The position numbers and the translations under genes are program-made. Of a stretch of DNA of 64,000 nt, positions 1 through 10,940 are shown one piece after another (positions within the stretch are counted from its first letter, which is position 1; each line of letters opens with the position of its first letter). Source of the stretch: Clytia hemisphaerica (Eukaryota > Cnidaria > Hydrozoa > Leptothecata > Clytiidae); NCBI GenBank assembly GCA_902728285.1, contig CACVBU010000250.1, positions 666,085 to 730,084 of the forward strand, written 5' to 3'. The notes beneath the pieces are model-generated. The model searched no databases, had not been told where the DNA came from, and saw only the letters and a program-made list of their open reading frames with translations.

Positions 1-3000
1 GATCAAATGCAGGGTATTTTTTAAAGGTTTAAAATGGGGAAAACTAGCAAATTGTCACCAAGAAATAGCATACTTGGCCTGTAAACTGTTCTTTGGGGTT
101 CATTCAAAGATAGTTTTCTTCATTTGATTTGAAATGTTGTTTTCAAACTTATTTATTTCATTTGCTTTGACCTACACTTTGCTTCAACCTTTGACCCTCT
201 TTACTCATAGTAAGTATATCATGAAGAATAATTTATTTGTTAAATATATTTTCTGGGGAGAAATCCCATTTTCATCACTTTCAGAATGCCTCATGGTGAC
301 CTCATTTGCAGAATGGATACATTAAATACATGTCTTTATTTTGAGAGTACCTCATGCTTTCACACTAAGTTCATAAGAAAAGCACAAGGTTAGCATGGTT
401 ACATCTTTTATATCCTCACCTTGAGAATATTAAGACAGTATTTAAGTAGCCTAGAAAAATGTGGATATCAGTTTTAATAATAATATGAATGGAAGATGAA
501 GTGTTTGAAAAAATGAGTGAAGAAAATAACTGCAGTTTTGGAGAAATTCTCAATCAGGCTTGTAACCAATTAAATAACACCAGGACAACTACCCTACGTA
601 CATTGACTGACTTTTCTGACGAAAAAGCGATTTTAATTTGGAGATCCAACTTACATGATTCTAAAGATGATATTTCTACAATTTGCAACCGTCATTTTGA
701 GCAATTTGGACGTGTTTTTGAAAGGAATCAAGTTAAATGCATTGGGTTGGATACGCCAAAGAGTCATAAGGCAAAAGGACAAAAGACAATTTCTTTAATT
801 GAGGCAACTAAACTGAAAGAGAAAGGGTATCTTGTTGTTCCAGGACAAAAGCTTTGTCGGCAGTGTATTAAACAGTATCAGGAAATCATTTCACGAGCTA
901 ATGAAGAGCCTGAAAAAATGGATACAGAAACAGAAACTGAAGGGGAAAGTCAAAATGAAACTGAGGATGAACATGTTGAGTATGAAGAATCACCAAGAAA
1001 AAGGTTAAATTCGAGCTTTGAATCAGTGGGAGTATCTCCAGTAAATCTTCATTCTCTTCCGCCACATTCGAGAGTGAATAGAGCAAAAGAAAAACTTAAA
1101 ACTGTAATGAGTAAATTTGAAGAGTCAATATCCACTGTTTACAACTTCCCAATGGAAGAATTAAAGGACAGTGAACCTTCAAATAATGATAAAAGGGAGA
1201 CAATTGATAAGAAGGCAGACGAATTTGATAAACTGTGCACTGCTATCAAAGAAAAGTTACTTATCAGTTCATACCCTGAAAAGGTACAATTACTAACACT
1301 TGCGCCTGATAGCTGGTCCAGAGAGTATTGTTCGAAATACTTTGATGTTTCTGAATATCTAGTACGAAAAGCAAGGGATTTAAAAAGGGATTCTGGTATA
1401 CTTGCCACACCATTACCTAAAAAAGGGAAAACAATACCTCAGGAGCATATTATTGACATCGAGAATTTTTATAAAAGTGACGAGAATAGTAGACAAATGC
1501 CAGGTAAAAAAGACTGCGTAAGCATACGAAAAAATGTACATGAACAAAAACGTCTTGTCTTATGTAACTTGCGTGAACTTTATGCAGCATTCAAGATGCA
1601 AAACCCTGACATCAAGGTAGGCTTTTCTAAATTTTGTGCATTGAGACCTAAGTCTTGCATAATTGCTGGAAAGTCTGGGACTCATTCAGTTTGTGTATGT
1701 TCCATACATCAAAATGCTGTTTTGCTTGTTGACGCAATTCAGTGGGATATAACTTACAAAGATTTAGTCAATAAAGTTGTTTGTGACTCTACCAATAGAA
1801 TATGCATGATGCACCGTTGTGAAAATTGTCCTGGAGTTGAAGCTTTGAAAGTTTTTGTGAAAGAAAAACTCAAAGATTTTGATGAAGAGGACGAGTTTCA
1901 TTATATGCAGTGGGATACAACTGATAGAGCAAGTTTACAGACAATTACAACCAATTGTAATGACTATGTTGATACTTTGTGTAAAGACATAGATGAGCTT
2001 ACTAAACACTCATTCGTCACTAAATGTCAAGCCAAATTTCTTAAAGCAAAGAAAGAGTCTCTTTTGCCAAACGAAGCTATTTTTCTTGGTGATTTCGCAG
2101 AGAACTATCAATTTTTAATACAAGACGAAATTCAGAGCTACCACTGGAGCAAGGAATACTGTACTTTACATCCAGTTGTTGTCTATTATCAGAGTGAAGG
2201 AACACTCAAACACAAATCATTCTGTTTCGTTTCCAATGATAACACCCACGACACTAATTTTGTTTATAAAGTTCAAACATTGGTTGTAGAATATTTGAAA
2301 GAAAACCTTCCTCGAATTAGCAAGCTTTATTATTTCTCAGATGGATGTGCAGGCCAGTATAAGAATTATAAAAAATTTTATGAATCTCTGCCACCATCAA
2401 GAGGATTTTGGAATTGATGCAGAGTGGATCTTCTTTGCCACCAGTCATGGAAAGTCTCCATGTGACGGTATAGGAGGTTTCGTTAAGAGACATGTAGCAA
2501 AAAGGAGCTTGCAAAGACCACTGAAAAACCAAATACTAGATTATGAAGCAATGCTAGATTTGTGTGTAACCGAATTAAAGGACATACATTTTGTTGGAAT
2601 AAGCCAAGAGGAAATGAAGGTAGTTAGAGAAGAATTGAAAAAACGTTTTGATGCTGGTGATACTGTTCCAGGAACAAGAAAAAGCCATCATTTTGTACCT
2701 CAATCCAAGTCGAAAATCACTCACAAGTTGACAAGTGAGGATAACAACTCCATTCTTTTTGATTTTAGATTAAAGGTATTTGAGCAGATTGATATTGCGT
2801 TCTTGAAAAACTTTAGCTATGTTGCATGTGTTTATGGAGACTTTTGGTGGGTAGGAATGATTACAGAAATTGACATGAATAAGCAAGATGTATTGATTGA
2901 ATTTTTACACCCTCATGGACCTCGTAAGAACTTTTACTGGCCTACTAAACAAGATAAGTGTCTAGTACCAATACAATGGATTCTAGCTTGTATTGAGACA

Positions 3001-3209
3001 CCAGCAACAACAACTGGAAGAATGTATGAAATTTCAGAGAAAGATCATGCTAATATAATCTTTTCATATGATTGTTTTGTTAACAAGGTTTAGATTTTTC
3101 TTTGAGTCCTAGTATTTTCAATACTTCATTGTAAATTGTATCGTTATGTGTAAGAAAAATTTGCTAGTTTTCCCCATTTAAACCTTTAAGAAATACCCTG
3201 TTTTTGATC
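1..3209 (+). mobile_element. DNA transposon with ~50-bp terminal inverted repeats, superfamily unassigned
   Basis: Bases 1-53 and 3160-3209 are inverted copies of each other. Both contain CAGGGTATTT followed by AAAGGTTTAAA and GGGGAAAACTAGCAAA, with only a few mismatches, and the similarity reaches the first base of the window, so the true left end may lie outside. The pair frames one long coding region (489-3093), the layout of a cut-and-paste DNA transposon. The target duplication cannot be judged because the left flank is missing. CAGGG termini occur in hAT and Kolobok elements, among others, so termini alone do not assign a superfamily. The small number of mismatches between the ends suggests a fairly recent copy. 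Confidence 0.8.
489..3093 (+). pseudogene. Zinc-binding DDE-like transposase, one frameshift near 2380
   Basis: This is the only gene of the inverted-repeat element around it. The first frame (489-2417, 642 aa) and a second frame ending at 3093 join at the A6 run near 2370-2380; dropping one A restores one reading frame of about 865 aa. The N-terminal part has cysteine/histidine sets (ICNRHF, LCRQC), a lysine-rich middle follows, then a second Cys-rich block (CVCSIHQN, CMMHRCENCPG, about residues 400-450). Candidate catalytic acids are in LGDFAENY, YFSDGCAGQYKN and, after the shift, HGKSPCDGIGG. The C-terminal region (FWWVGMITEID...FYWPTKQD) may be a small beta-barrel chromatin-reader-like module. 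I do not recognise the superfamily with certainty; transposase is inferred from the inverted-repeat context and the spaced acids. The frameshift makes this copy probably inactive. Confidence 0.65.
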
Positions 3210-3709
3210 TTTGATTATGACTGATCTAAAAGAGAACATTCTTAATCTTTTGGTCAAATTGCAGTTCAAGTACTCTAAATTCAGATGAAAAAAAAAAATT
3301 TCCAAAAAAAGTTCGGCCACGCCCCTTTTTTGGTCACATGGGCTACCAAGGGGGGAGAATTAAAACAGATCTATAGCATGTCAAGACTTTATTTTTAATG
3401 GTTTTAAGTGCTTTTTTTGAATTCCTCACCTCAAAATTACCCTAAATCCAAAATTTCAGCCCTGTAGCATTCTTCATTCAGGAAATATTAAAGAAAACGT
3501 AAATTCAAAATGGCGGATTTTGGGACCGCAAGGCAAAAAGGGGCAAATTTTCAAATGGCGATATCTTGGGAACTAAAAAAGCTACGAGGCTGAAATTTTC
3601 AGGATTTTCATTTCTCATTGATAACTTTCACTGGTAAAAATTTCAAAGAAATCTGAGATATAAGGGTTACATTTTTCAAAAATATTGGATGATTTGAGAT
3701 GGAATTACC
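3210..3709. other. Non-coding interval, no gene seen
   Basis: Between the right end of the transposon and the broken end of the LINE there is no open frame of note. It holds A and T runs and a short G tract (near 3350). I see no inverted ends or tandem units. It may be the remains of an unidentified repeat that replaced the LINE's 3' part. Confidence 0.5.
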
Positions 3710-4338
3710 CTTGTACCTCCTTTGGAACGTGAGGAAAAAGTATCTTCAGGATTATGGTAACCCTCAAGATTGGTGTTTTTGTTATTATTAGTGTTGTTAA
3801 GGCCAGTTTCAGATATGCCAATTACATCAAATTTGATATTACAGTTTTTGAGTAAGATATCAAGCTCAGAATGATGAAGTTTCAGAGAATTTATATTAAG
3901 ATGCAGGACACTGAAATTGGTACTTTTATTTGAGTGATATTTTTTGTTGAGATCAGAGATGGAGCTATAGGGACACTCAAAAGGATCGGTATCAATGTCA
4001 TCTTCAACAAATTCCTCACTGAGGCGTTCTTTAATGTCTCTGAAGAACTCCACATTAGGGTTACTGTTTGGATTAAAGTTTTCAATAAAAAGTGATCTCA
4101 TACCTTGGTTCAGCAGCTCGATAGAGTCTCTGGACGTTGTTGAGAAGGGTATACTTGACAAAGTGCATTTCTGGCAGCACCAGCTGACATCATTATTGTT
4201 TTGAAGGTAAAGATACTCACCATTGGTGGTGTTGTTGCATTTGATGTGGACCCAGTGGTCACAAATGTCACATTGGATTCCTTTGTGGTTTTTGGCAACT
4301 GCTCTTTGACAAAAGTTGCAGGGATATTTCACAGGCAT
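3676..4338 (-). pseudogene. LINE ORF2 N-terminus: PHD finger plus start of APE-type endonuclease, truncated
   Basis: The translation begins with a C4HC3 PHD-type finger (CNFCQRAV, CDICDHWVHIKC, CCQKC) and continues through a linker into the first strands of an APE-like endonuclease (VLHLNINSLKLHHSELD, then DVIGISETGL, with the conserved glutamate). Soon after SSRSKGG, near 3713, the similarity to an endonuclease stops and unrelated sequence follows to the stop at 3676. The rest of the endonuclease and the whole reverse transcriptase are absent. PHD finger followed by endonuclease is known from CR1/L2-type LINEs of the Jockey group. The matching ORF1 lies about 200 bp upstream in the same orientation. 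Inactive relic. Confidence 0.8.
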
Positions 4339-4535
4339 AAGATTATGAGATTAGAGATGCAGGAAGAAAGAGTGCAGAGTAGGATTTTTCACACAAGATA
4401 TAAAGGGTTGTAGAACTCAGGGGAGTTTAGCTAAACAGACAAAAGAGAAAAAAATATATACATGGGGGGACTAAGGAGCAGTTGGCATTATCAAGGTAGG
4501 CAACTCATATATATACAAAAATTAAAACTAGAAGA

Positions 4536-5363
4536 CTAGAAGACTGAATGTTCCTGGTATTTCCCAGTTTCATTATTTTTAACCATCAATGTCGCTGGGT
4601 ATTTGATGAACATTGGGGCTTTCAGCCCAGAGTTTATTAGTGATTTTCGTTCTTCCCAGGCAAGTTTACGCCGTTTATTAGTATAGTCACTGAACATATT
4701 GTCAACGAATACGCTTGGTTTTTTGCCTTGAGACAAAAGTTTCTTGTTATAAGAGATTACGACAGTTTTGAAATATTCAGCGTCCTTCCAATTTGTAAAT
4801 TTCACGTGGATGGGTCGGGGGTCAGTAGCTTCGATATTTGCATCATTTGGGGCTTGTTGGTGGGGGTTCGGTTTGGAGCGGTGGGCACGGTCAATGGCAT
4901 GAAGGACGTCAGCGTATTGTGCACCTTGACGATTATTTACGTCCATTTTGGAGATAAGGTTTGCCAAAACCTTTGGTGTTTTTTGGTAGTTTTCTGTTTC
5001 TTTCTCAATTACACCACGAAATGTGAGGGTGTTTCTCATTCCACGGTCGGTTTGAGCAGCAAGGGCCTTCTCCAGTAGTGTAATTCTATCAAGCAACAGA
5101 TTTTTGGTGTCATCAAGGGCTGTCGTAAGTCCATCAATTTTCGTAGAGTTCAATGTTATTGCTTTTTCAGCAGTCTTAATTTTGGTGACATTTTCTGTTA
5201 TGACTTCTTCAGAATTCACCAAACGATTATCAAAATCCTCTAGTGACTGTTTAATTTTTGATAATTCATTCCCAACGTATATTTTGAAGGTAGCAATGTT
5301 TTCATTTATGAGTTGACATTGAGAGGTTATTACTGCTGTGAGATCTTCTTTAAGTTTATCCAT
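4536..5363 (-). CDS. LINE ORF1: coiled coil plus RRM-like nucleic-acid-binding protein
   Basis: Intact 275-aa frame. Residues 1-100 are heptad-rich (LKEDLTAVITSQCQLI, LSKIKQSLEDFDNRL), predicting a coiled coil for trimerisation. The second half (TLTFRGVIEKE, DVLHAIDRAHR, PIHVKFTNWKDAEYFK) resembles the RRM and C-terminal domain of L1-like ORF1 proteins (transposase_22 type), which bind RNA and act as chaperones in retrotransposition ribonucleoprotein particles. It precedes the PHD/endonuclease ORF2 fragment on the same strand, which supports a LINE origin. The start was taken at the first methionine (MDKLKEDL), about 30 bases after a TGA on the minus strand. Probably no longer functional because ORF2 is destroyed. 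Confidence 0.8.
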   Translation of the reverse strand: MDKLKEDLTAVITSQCQLINENIATFKIYVGNELSKIKQSLEDFDNRLVNSEEVITENVTKIKTAEKAITLNSTKIDGLTTALDDTKNLLLDRITLLEKALAAQTDRGMRNTLTFRGVIEKETENYQKTPKVLANLISKMDVNNRQGAQYADVLHAIDRAHRSKPNPHQQAPNDANIEATDPRPIHVKFTNWKDAEYFKTVVISYNKKLLSQGKKPSVFVDNMFSDYTNKRRKLAWEERKSLINSGLKAPMFIKYPATLMVKNNETGKYQEHSVF

Positions 5364-5532
5364 AGTGAGTCAAATAGTTGAAGAGATGATAATACCAGTG
5401 AAATTTGTTGATTAGAAGTATTAATGAGGAAGGATTGAACGGATATCCATAGATTAAAAGATGTTTGAGTTGCAAATATTATAGTTTTTATTTTGATGAA
5501 GTTTCACTGCTCGCTTCGATACGTCCGCACAG

Positions 5533-5870
5533 TTAGGCTACCATTTTGCGAAAAAAGTTCCATGAAGTCCAACTTTCAACTGTAGCTCTTCCGGATAGAT
5601 ATCATTATAACATGAGAAAAATTCATCTCTATCATTAATAGGGCAAAGGTCATCAATAAATCTACCAACTGAATAAAATTGTATGCTCTAGGAGAACAAG
5701 TAGACATCAAATTTTGTACATATTTAGATTCGTAATAATAAAGAAAAAGGTTAGCCCAAAATGGAGCTGGATCTATTCCCATCGGGATATCGATGTTTTG
5801 TCTGAGTATATGATTACCAACTTTGAAATAGCAATTCTTGATTAAAAATTCAACACACTCTGATAGGGAT
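5533..5870 (-). pseudogene. Penelope-like reverse transcriptase fragment, frameshifted
   Basis: The minus strand reads ECVEFLIKNCYF, then IPMGIDPAPFWANLFLYYYE, a finger/palm stretch typical of Penelope-like RTs. Near 5660 the frame shifts and the next frame gives RFIDDLCPINDRDEF, carrying the active-site FIDD, then DIYPEELQLK and a stop. The N-terminal RT and any GIY-YIG endonuclease are missing here. A 345-bp MITE-like insert lies directly upstream (right side), and plausible RT reading continues a few codons beyond it. A second fragment of the same family, covering an earlier RT motif, lies at 16379-16594. Dead copy. Confidence 0.75.
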
Positions 5871-6215
5871 GGGGGGGGGGTTTCAGGGGGTACCCAATTC
5901 CGCAATTCCGTCAAATTTTTCTCCAAATTCCGTCAAACCGTCTTAAATTGAACCAAAATTCCGTCACCGAAAATTCCTTTGAAATTCAATACTTTTGTCG
6001 AAAATTCCGCAAATTTTGAATATCTTTTACTAATTCCGAAATTCTGCAAATCTTTTTACTAAATTCCGTTTTTCCGCACTAAAATTGTCTAATTTTCCGT
6101 CTCCGTCAGAGAACCCAATTTCCGTAATTCCGTCTGAATTTTCGCCAAATTCCGCCACTCCATCCGAAAAAAGGGCCGATTCCGCTTCTCCGCCAACCAT
6201 GAAACCCCCCCCCCC
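5871..6215. mobile_element. MITE-like insert with poly-G/poly-C ends, TTCCG-rich core and 6-bp target duplication
   Basis: The insert begins with ten G followed by TTTCA and ends with TGAAA followed by eleven C, giving inverted ends. AGGGAT flanks it on both sides (5865-5870 and 6216-6221), the expected target-site duplication. The 310-bp core is a degenerate array of TTCCG words on the plus strand (AATTCCG, TTCCGTC). It has no coding capacity. It sits inside or at the edge of the Penelope relic, so it is younger than that copy. Confidence 0.6.
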
Positions 6216-6221
6216 AGGGAT

Positions 6222-6886
6222 GACGGAAGTCGCGGAATTTGATCGCGACTAAACCCGCGGGGGAGAAAAAAGAGATAAAAAAAAGTTCAGAAGGCAATAT
6301 AGCAACGATGAAAAAAGATATCTACTTACCTTTTTTTTTTCAAACCCAAGAGAATTTACTTCTCGTTCTAATGCAAAAAACCAGAAGTCTTTAGCTGCTT
6401 TCGTTCCCTCGCTATGTTGTTTTTAAGTCGGACGGCTGCAATCTTTGTTGACAAAAAAAAACCGGCACCCGGTTTTCCAAACAATGACCTTCACTATTGT
6501 TTGGATTCCCAGTGAGATATTCGGTCTCGTAACTTGCGGTTTTTTGTAAACAATGGGGAAGGCTTTTGGCTTTCTTTTGCTTCATGGCTGCCTTCATGAA
6601 ACAACACCGTCTTTCTGCAATTTCAAATCGAAGAATTATATCCAAAAATTTTATGTCAATCGTTCATTTTTTCTACCTCCGCCAGACATCGTAAGAAAGC
6701 TCTAACCTTCTTCTTTCACCCTGTGAAGAAATTTTTTCATAAAATCAAATATCTCACTGGGAAATTGAAGATTTGTACTGGTTGGTAAGTGAAATTTTCG
6801 ACAGACAAGATTTTTATTTTCGGTTGGAACATTGCGTAATTTTTTCACGTTTTCTGACTTTTGATTGGTTTAAAAACGTTCGAGAA
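6222..6886. other. 5' non-coding region of the next locus
   Basis: No gene recognised. Purine-rich and T-rich stretches are present. A frame is open from 6773 (MYWLVSE) but the methionine at 6887 is in a stronger initiation context, so this interval may be leader or promoter. I could not find an inverted match to the 3' side of the downstream locus. Confidence 0.4.
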
Positions 6887-7516
6887 ATGGCGGCCTCAAA
6901 TATAAACAAATTTTTCTCAGAAAAAGATCTCAGACAAATTGTGTTTGAAAAATTACTTCCAGATTTTTGGAATGTTGAAACTAGTCAAGTTAGCTACAAG
7001 ATTCTTTCTGAAATTTTCTCTTTCCTTGATGAAAATTCTCTCTCTGCCAATGCCAATGTAGTCCCAATTTTGAGTTTGCTGTGTAATAGAGATGTCTCTG
7101 CAATTATCAAGAATACTTCAAATTTCCAAAGAAAAATTAGGAATTTTATTTCCAAAAATAAAGACTGCCTTGACAATAGAGTTGTGGATCTCTATAATGG
7201 GGAGGGTTCATCATTACAAATTGGTCCTCTATGGGATTCCATTGGGTTCACCTCAAAAAAACTTGATGTGAATGATGTTAACTGTTTAAAAAATGTATTA
7301 ACGGAATTGAAAGATAACAACAACAGTGGTGAAGTAGTTTTAACAAATGGAATGGTCTTGGAGTTTAAGTCCTATTGGCTTAAAAATTTTGATTGGGAAA
7401 GATTTCATCAATGCTTTATTCCATTGTTTCCTGAATCTGCCCATTCATTTGACAAGTTTCGCAAATTCGTTAAAAGTTTAAGTGAGAAAAAAAATCCTTG
7501 CGAAATGAAAATTTGA
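6887..7516 (+). pseudogene. Transposase-like locus, segment A: N-terminal domain (unrecognised)
   Basis: First of four overlapping frames that together read as one protein of about 1,340 aa. The start chosen is MAASNINKFFSEKD at 6887, in a GAGAAATGG context; the frame is open upstream to 6773 but that start is weaker. The segment is helical, with EKDLRQIVFEKLLPDFW and ILSEIFSFLDENS, then a likely beta element around GEVVLTNGMVLEFKSYWLKNFDWERF. I do not recognise the domain. It ends at 7516 just after an A8 run (7487-7494). Reading one base back there enters segment B. No signal peptide or membrane segment is visible, so the product would be intracellular. Confidence 0.5.
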
Positions 7517-8184
7517 AGACCTTTTTAAACAAGCCATTTTGTTTTCCACTTCCTTCGACCAAGAAGACCTCAAATGTTTCTAGCAACAAGCCAAATTGCA
7601 GTGAAATTGTAAGTCCTGAAGAGTTTGATAAAACAATTACTTCCTTATTAGAAAAGATAGACGAAGTAGAATCTAAAGTTTTTATTTTATCCGAGTCCCT
7701 AAGCGAAGAGAGTTCTGAAAAAATAAAAAACTTGGATGAACTCAAATGTCTTCAAAAAGAAAATGCTAGAACTAATTTAGAACTAAGCGAAGCTTTAACC
7801 AAGTTGTCACGCTTGTCAACACGCAATGTTAACAAACGTGTGAAACGAAAAAAGATTGAAAATAAATCTTTGAAAGCAGAGGTAGATCAGAAAAATGAAA
7901 AAATTGAAGCTCTTGAAGCCTCCTTAGCAGCAGAGGTAGATCAGAAAAATGAAAAAATTGAAGCTCTTGAAGCCTCCTTAGCAGAAACCATTTTTGACAA
8001 TGAAAAATATGTTGAGAAAATGAATAAAAAACTCTCAAAAGCCTTAGCAAAATCAACCAAGTATAGAAGGCGGGGTTATGAATGGAAGAAAAAACATAAA
8101 CTTTTCGAAAAAAAATTAGCGAAACAGATGGTGAAGGGTTTCAATCCCACACTAAAAATCTTAAAGCTGAGATTAAAATTTTGA
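7498..8184 (+). pseudogene. Transposase-like locus, segment B: coiled coil with an exact 54-bp duplication
   Basis: This frame continues segment A after a -1 shift at the A8 run 7487-7494. It encodes a low-complexity linker (PSTKKTSNVSSNK) and then a long charged coiled coil (DKTITSLLEKIDEVESKV through KALAKSTKYRRRGYEWKKKH). Bases 7876-7929 are repeated exactly at 7930-7983, adding 18 residues beginning EVDQKNEKIEALEAS without breaking the heptad pattern. At a second A8 run (8108-8115) a further -1 shift leads to segment C; in that new frame the coiled coil continues without a break, which shows that B and C belonged to one protein. Confidence 0.55.
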
Positions 8185-9323
8185 AACAACATGTCGAGTA
8201 TCTTGAAAATGAAAAGTCGACTGTTGAAGAAGAATTACAGGATTTATTAGAAAATAATGAGGTAAAAGTTTTTCATAAGGGTCGTTACAATGCAGACATT
8301 CGGGCTGTTTACGAAGATCTCCTTTGTATGGGTGTGGGTACATCCAAAGTAAAGGAGGTCATCAGAACAGTGCTTAAAAATATTGCTAAGCGCAATGCAC
8401 CTGTCCTACCTGGTCCAACTTTCGCTAAGGGAATGCTCCTTGAGGCAAGATGTCTTGCAAGACAACATTTAATGTACGAGTTGTCTGGGGAAACAATTTC
8501 TGAAAAGGAAAATCCAAATGAAAATGCAACAAATTTTTCTGATCTCAACACTCTTCATTCGGACGGTACTACCAAAAAAGGCCATTCATATTTAACATAT
8601 GACATTACAACTAAATCTGGTAAGACTCTCAATGCTGGGCTTCGCCAGACCAGTTCTGGTGACGCTGAAATGCAGCTAAAAGTTTTGCAAATGATTGTTG
8701 ATGATAAAAAGTTCAATCAAGTTTTTAAGGAGTACAGGGGTAGTGTCCTGCCGCAAATTATAGAGGGATGGGACACTATGCCAGATGACGAAAAAAAGAA
8801 ATTAAAAAATGTGAATGAGTTTTTTTGTGGACTCCATTATTTGGTCGGCCTAGCTGACCAAGCAGAAGCCACACTTAAAATATGGGAGGGTCTCCTGTAC
8901 AAAAAAGATCAAAAGGTAGGCTCGCTTGCTCATGGTGGATATTCTAATGGTGAATCAGGTTGCACTCGTACTATAAGGACTGTGTGTAAATCTGTCCAAA
9001 GTCGGGGGTGCGACAAAAGCGGTCGCATGGTTCAGTTTAGCACCTTTTTGCTCAGTGAACACAACATTTCTGAGATTCCACTGTACCCTTTCTTGGGCAA
9101 CAGATTCAACATACTTTTTCTTAATGGTGCTGGGGTATTTCACTTACATTCCCTTCTAGAAACTTTTTTTGCTGATTTCTATGATCAAAATAAACTTTTG
9201 ACTGCAGTCTATCATGACCTAAAAGTACTTGCCTACAAAGTTGGGTGTAAAGCTCTGGGTTTGTTACACAAAAAAGTAACAGGTCCATTTTGGAGGCAAA
9301 TGGTGGAATCAAAAACAGCCTAA
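8181..9323 (+). pseudogene. Transposase-like locus, segment C: putative catalytic core, first part
   Basis: After the end of the coiled coil (QHVEYLENEKSTVEEEL) a globular domain begins. Blocks that look like conserved core are FHKGRYNADIRAVYEDLL, LPGPTFAKGMLLEARCLA, LHSDGTTKKGHSYLTYDI (a candidate first catalytic Asp in HSDGT), LRQTSSGDAEMQL and EFFCGLHYLVGLADQAE (a CxxH pair that could correspond to the CxxH of MULE/hAT-like cores). The pattern suggests an RNase-H-fold transposase, but I cannot place it in a named superfamily. The frame ends at 9323; a -1 shift at the A5 run 9311-9315 joins it to segment D. Confidence 0.5.
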
Positions 9324-10912
9324 ACATGTCAGAACATTATCAGACAATGTTAAAGAAATTTGAAGAGTGGAGTGTCGATTCATCTGAATTTCTTTTTGGT
9401 TCTGATTGTCTTTTTCCAAATCACATACACAAAGATGCGATTTTTGAATCTTTAACATCTCCATTTGAACATGATGAAGCCATGACTAAGCCTTTGCTGG
9501 AAATGATATTTGCCAGCTTTGTGGTTGTATCCAAGCGAATGTTAGATGACCACTTAGCTGGTGGAAAATATGATAATCCTTCAGACCAAATTTGCGCTGA
9601 CGCTGAGGCAGTGCCAACAACCAATGCGCTGAATGAAAGAACATTTGGAATGCTTGATTATTTAAAACGCTCCAAGCCAAAAGTGCTTGAAATTGTTTAT
9701 GAGGGCATCATCATGTTCAAATTGAATAAAACCAAAGAATGGAGAGACAGTCTGTCCAAATCTGATTTAGAAGTGGTAATGGAAAGGGCTCGGAAAAGTG
9801 TTAAAACTCATAAAAAAGATTTCTTTGACCGAAAACAACAAATTCATAATGAAAAAGTAGAGAAAACTAGGCAAGAAGCAGCTGAAAAAGAGCGAAAAGC
9901 ACAAAACCAAGCTGCATTAAAAGAACAATTGACTGTTCAAATTCAAGAGAAATATAATGGATTGTGGGTCGATAAAAACCAAGTTGAGCAAGAACTGAGC
10001 AATTTTGGAACTGTTAAAAGCAAAAGAGAGGCTTTGAAAATGCAATTAGATTTCAGGAATAAGGTTTTGCAAATGAAATGTGATAGGTCACTTTTCTTCC
10101 TTACTTCACAAGGGAAAAATAAGAGCATAGAAGAACTGACAAACAATTTGCTGACAATTATTGAAGAGAAGGAAGTCCAAAACACTGTTGAAACAACATC
10201 CTCTCATTTGAACTTTTCTGAGCCAGTGATTTTGTCTCAAGAGATGGTGAAAAAACAAAAAGAAGGCATACTTTCTGGTGGGAAAAAAAAGAAAAGTACA
10301 GAACAGAGGGAAAAGAAAAATAAAGATGCCAAAAATCAACCAAGGCCTAAAAAAAGATCTGCTGAAAATCGTCAAAAGAACGTATCCAAAAAACAGAAAG
10401 TTGCTATTAATTCAGAACAGTCACCAATAATTTCTTCCCCCTTTGATTTGATTGGAAAAATTGTTAGTCATAGAACTGAAAGGGATGATGAGGTTGGGTG
10501 GCATAAGGGGGTAATTATCAGACAAGTAGGACGAGCAATAAAAAACCCTAAATTTCTCATTCAATATCATGATTCTGATTCAGAAGGTAATGATACATGC
10601 ACTGCAAATTTGTATGAAGATTTTTTGAGCGGTGACCTGACTCTTGTAGGCATAACTTCTTCAGATTTCATTGATTCGAAATTAGAAGTTCTCTACTCTG
10701 ACGAAGGGGAGATTGATAAGTGGTGGGAGGGAAAAGTTGCAGATATTGATGTGAAGAGTGTCAATAAAGACAATCCTGATTTTTATGTTTACTATGAGTT
10801 GGATGAGGATAGTGAACATGAAATTGTGGAGAAAGAATACTTTCTAGAACCTTTAGTGGAATTGTATTTAAATGGACAAGTAAGATTTTTAGAATATGTG
10901 ATAGGATTATAA
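9290..10912 (+). pseudogene. Transposase-like locus, segment D: end of core, helical linker, two Tudor-like modules
   Basis: The frame opens with the end of the core: PTTNALNERTFGMLDYLKR carries a candidate catalytic Glu, followed by KLNKTKEW, a layout like the final helix of RNase-H-fold transposases. A highly charged helix with KEKERKAQNQ-type repeats and a basic tract (GGKKKKSTEQREKKNK, KKRSAENRQKN; likely nuclear localisation) follows. The last 150 residues form two related blocks: GKIVSHRTERDDEVGWHKGV..FLIQYHDSDSE and LEVLYSDEGEIDKWWEGKV..FYVYYELDED. Spacing of aromatics and acids suggests tandem Tudor/Agenet-like chromatin readers. This is inference from pattern, not a profile match. 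Confidence 0.55.
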
Positions 10913-10940
10913 AAATGAATTGCTCTATAATTTGAGGTAA

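Noticed and set aside
6106..6297. 63-codon minus frame overlapping the G/C-tract MITE
   Set aside because: It crosses the MITE border and is glycine-rich only because of the homopolymer tracts.
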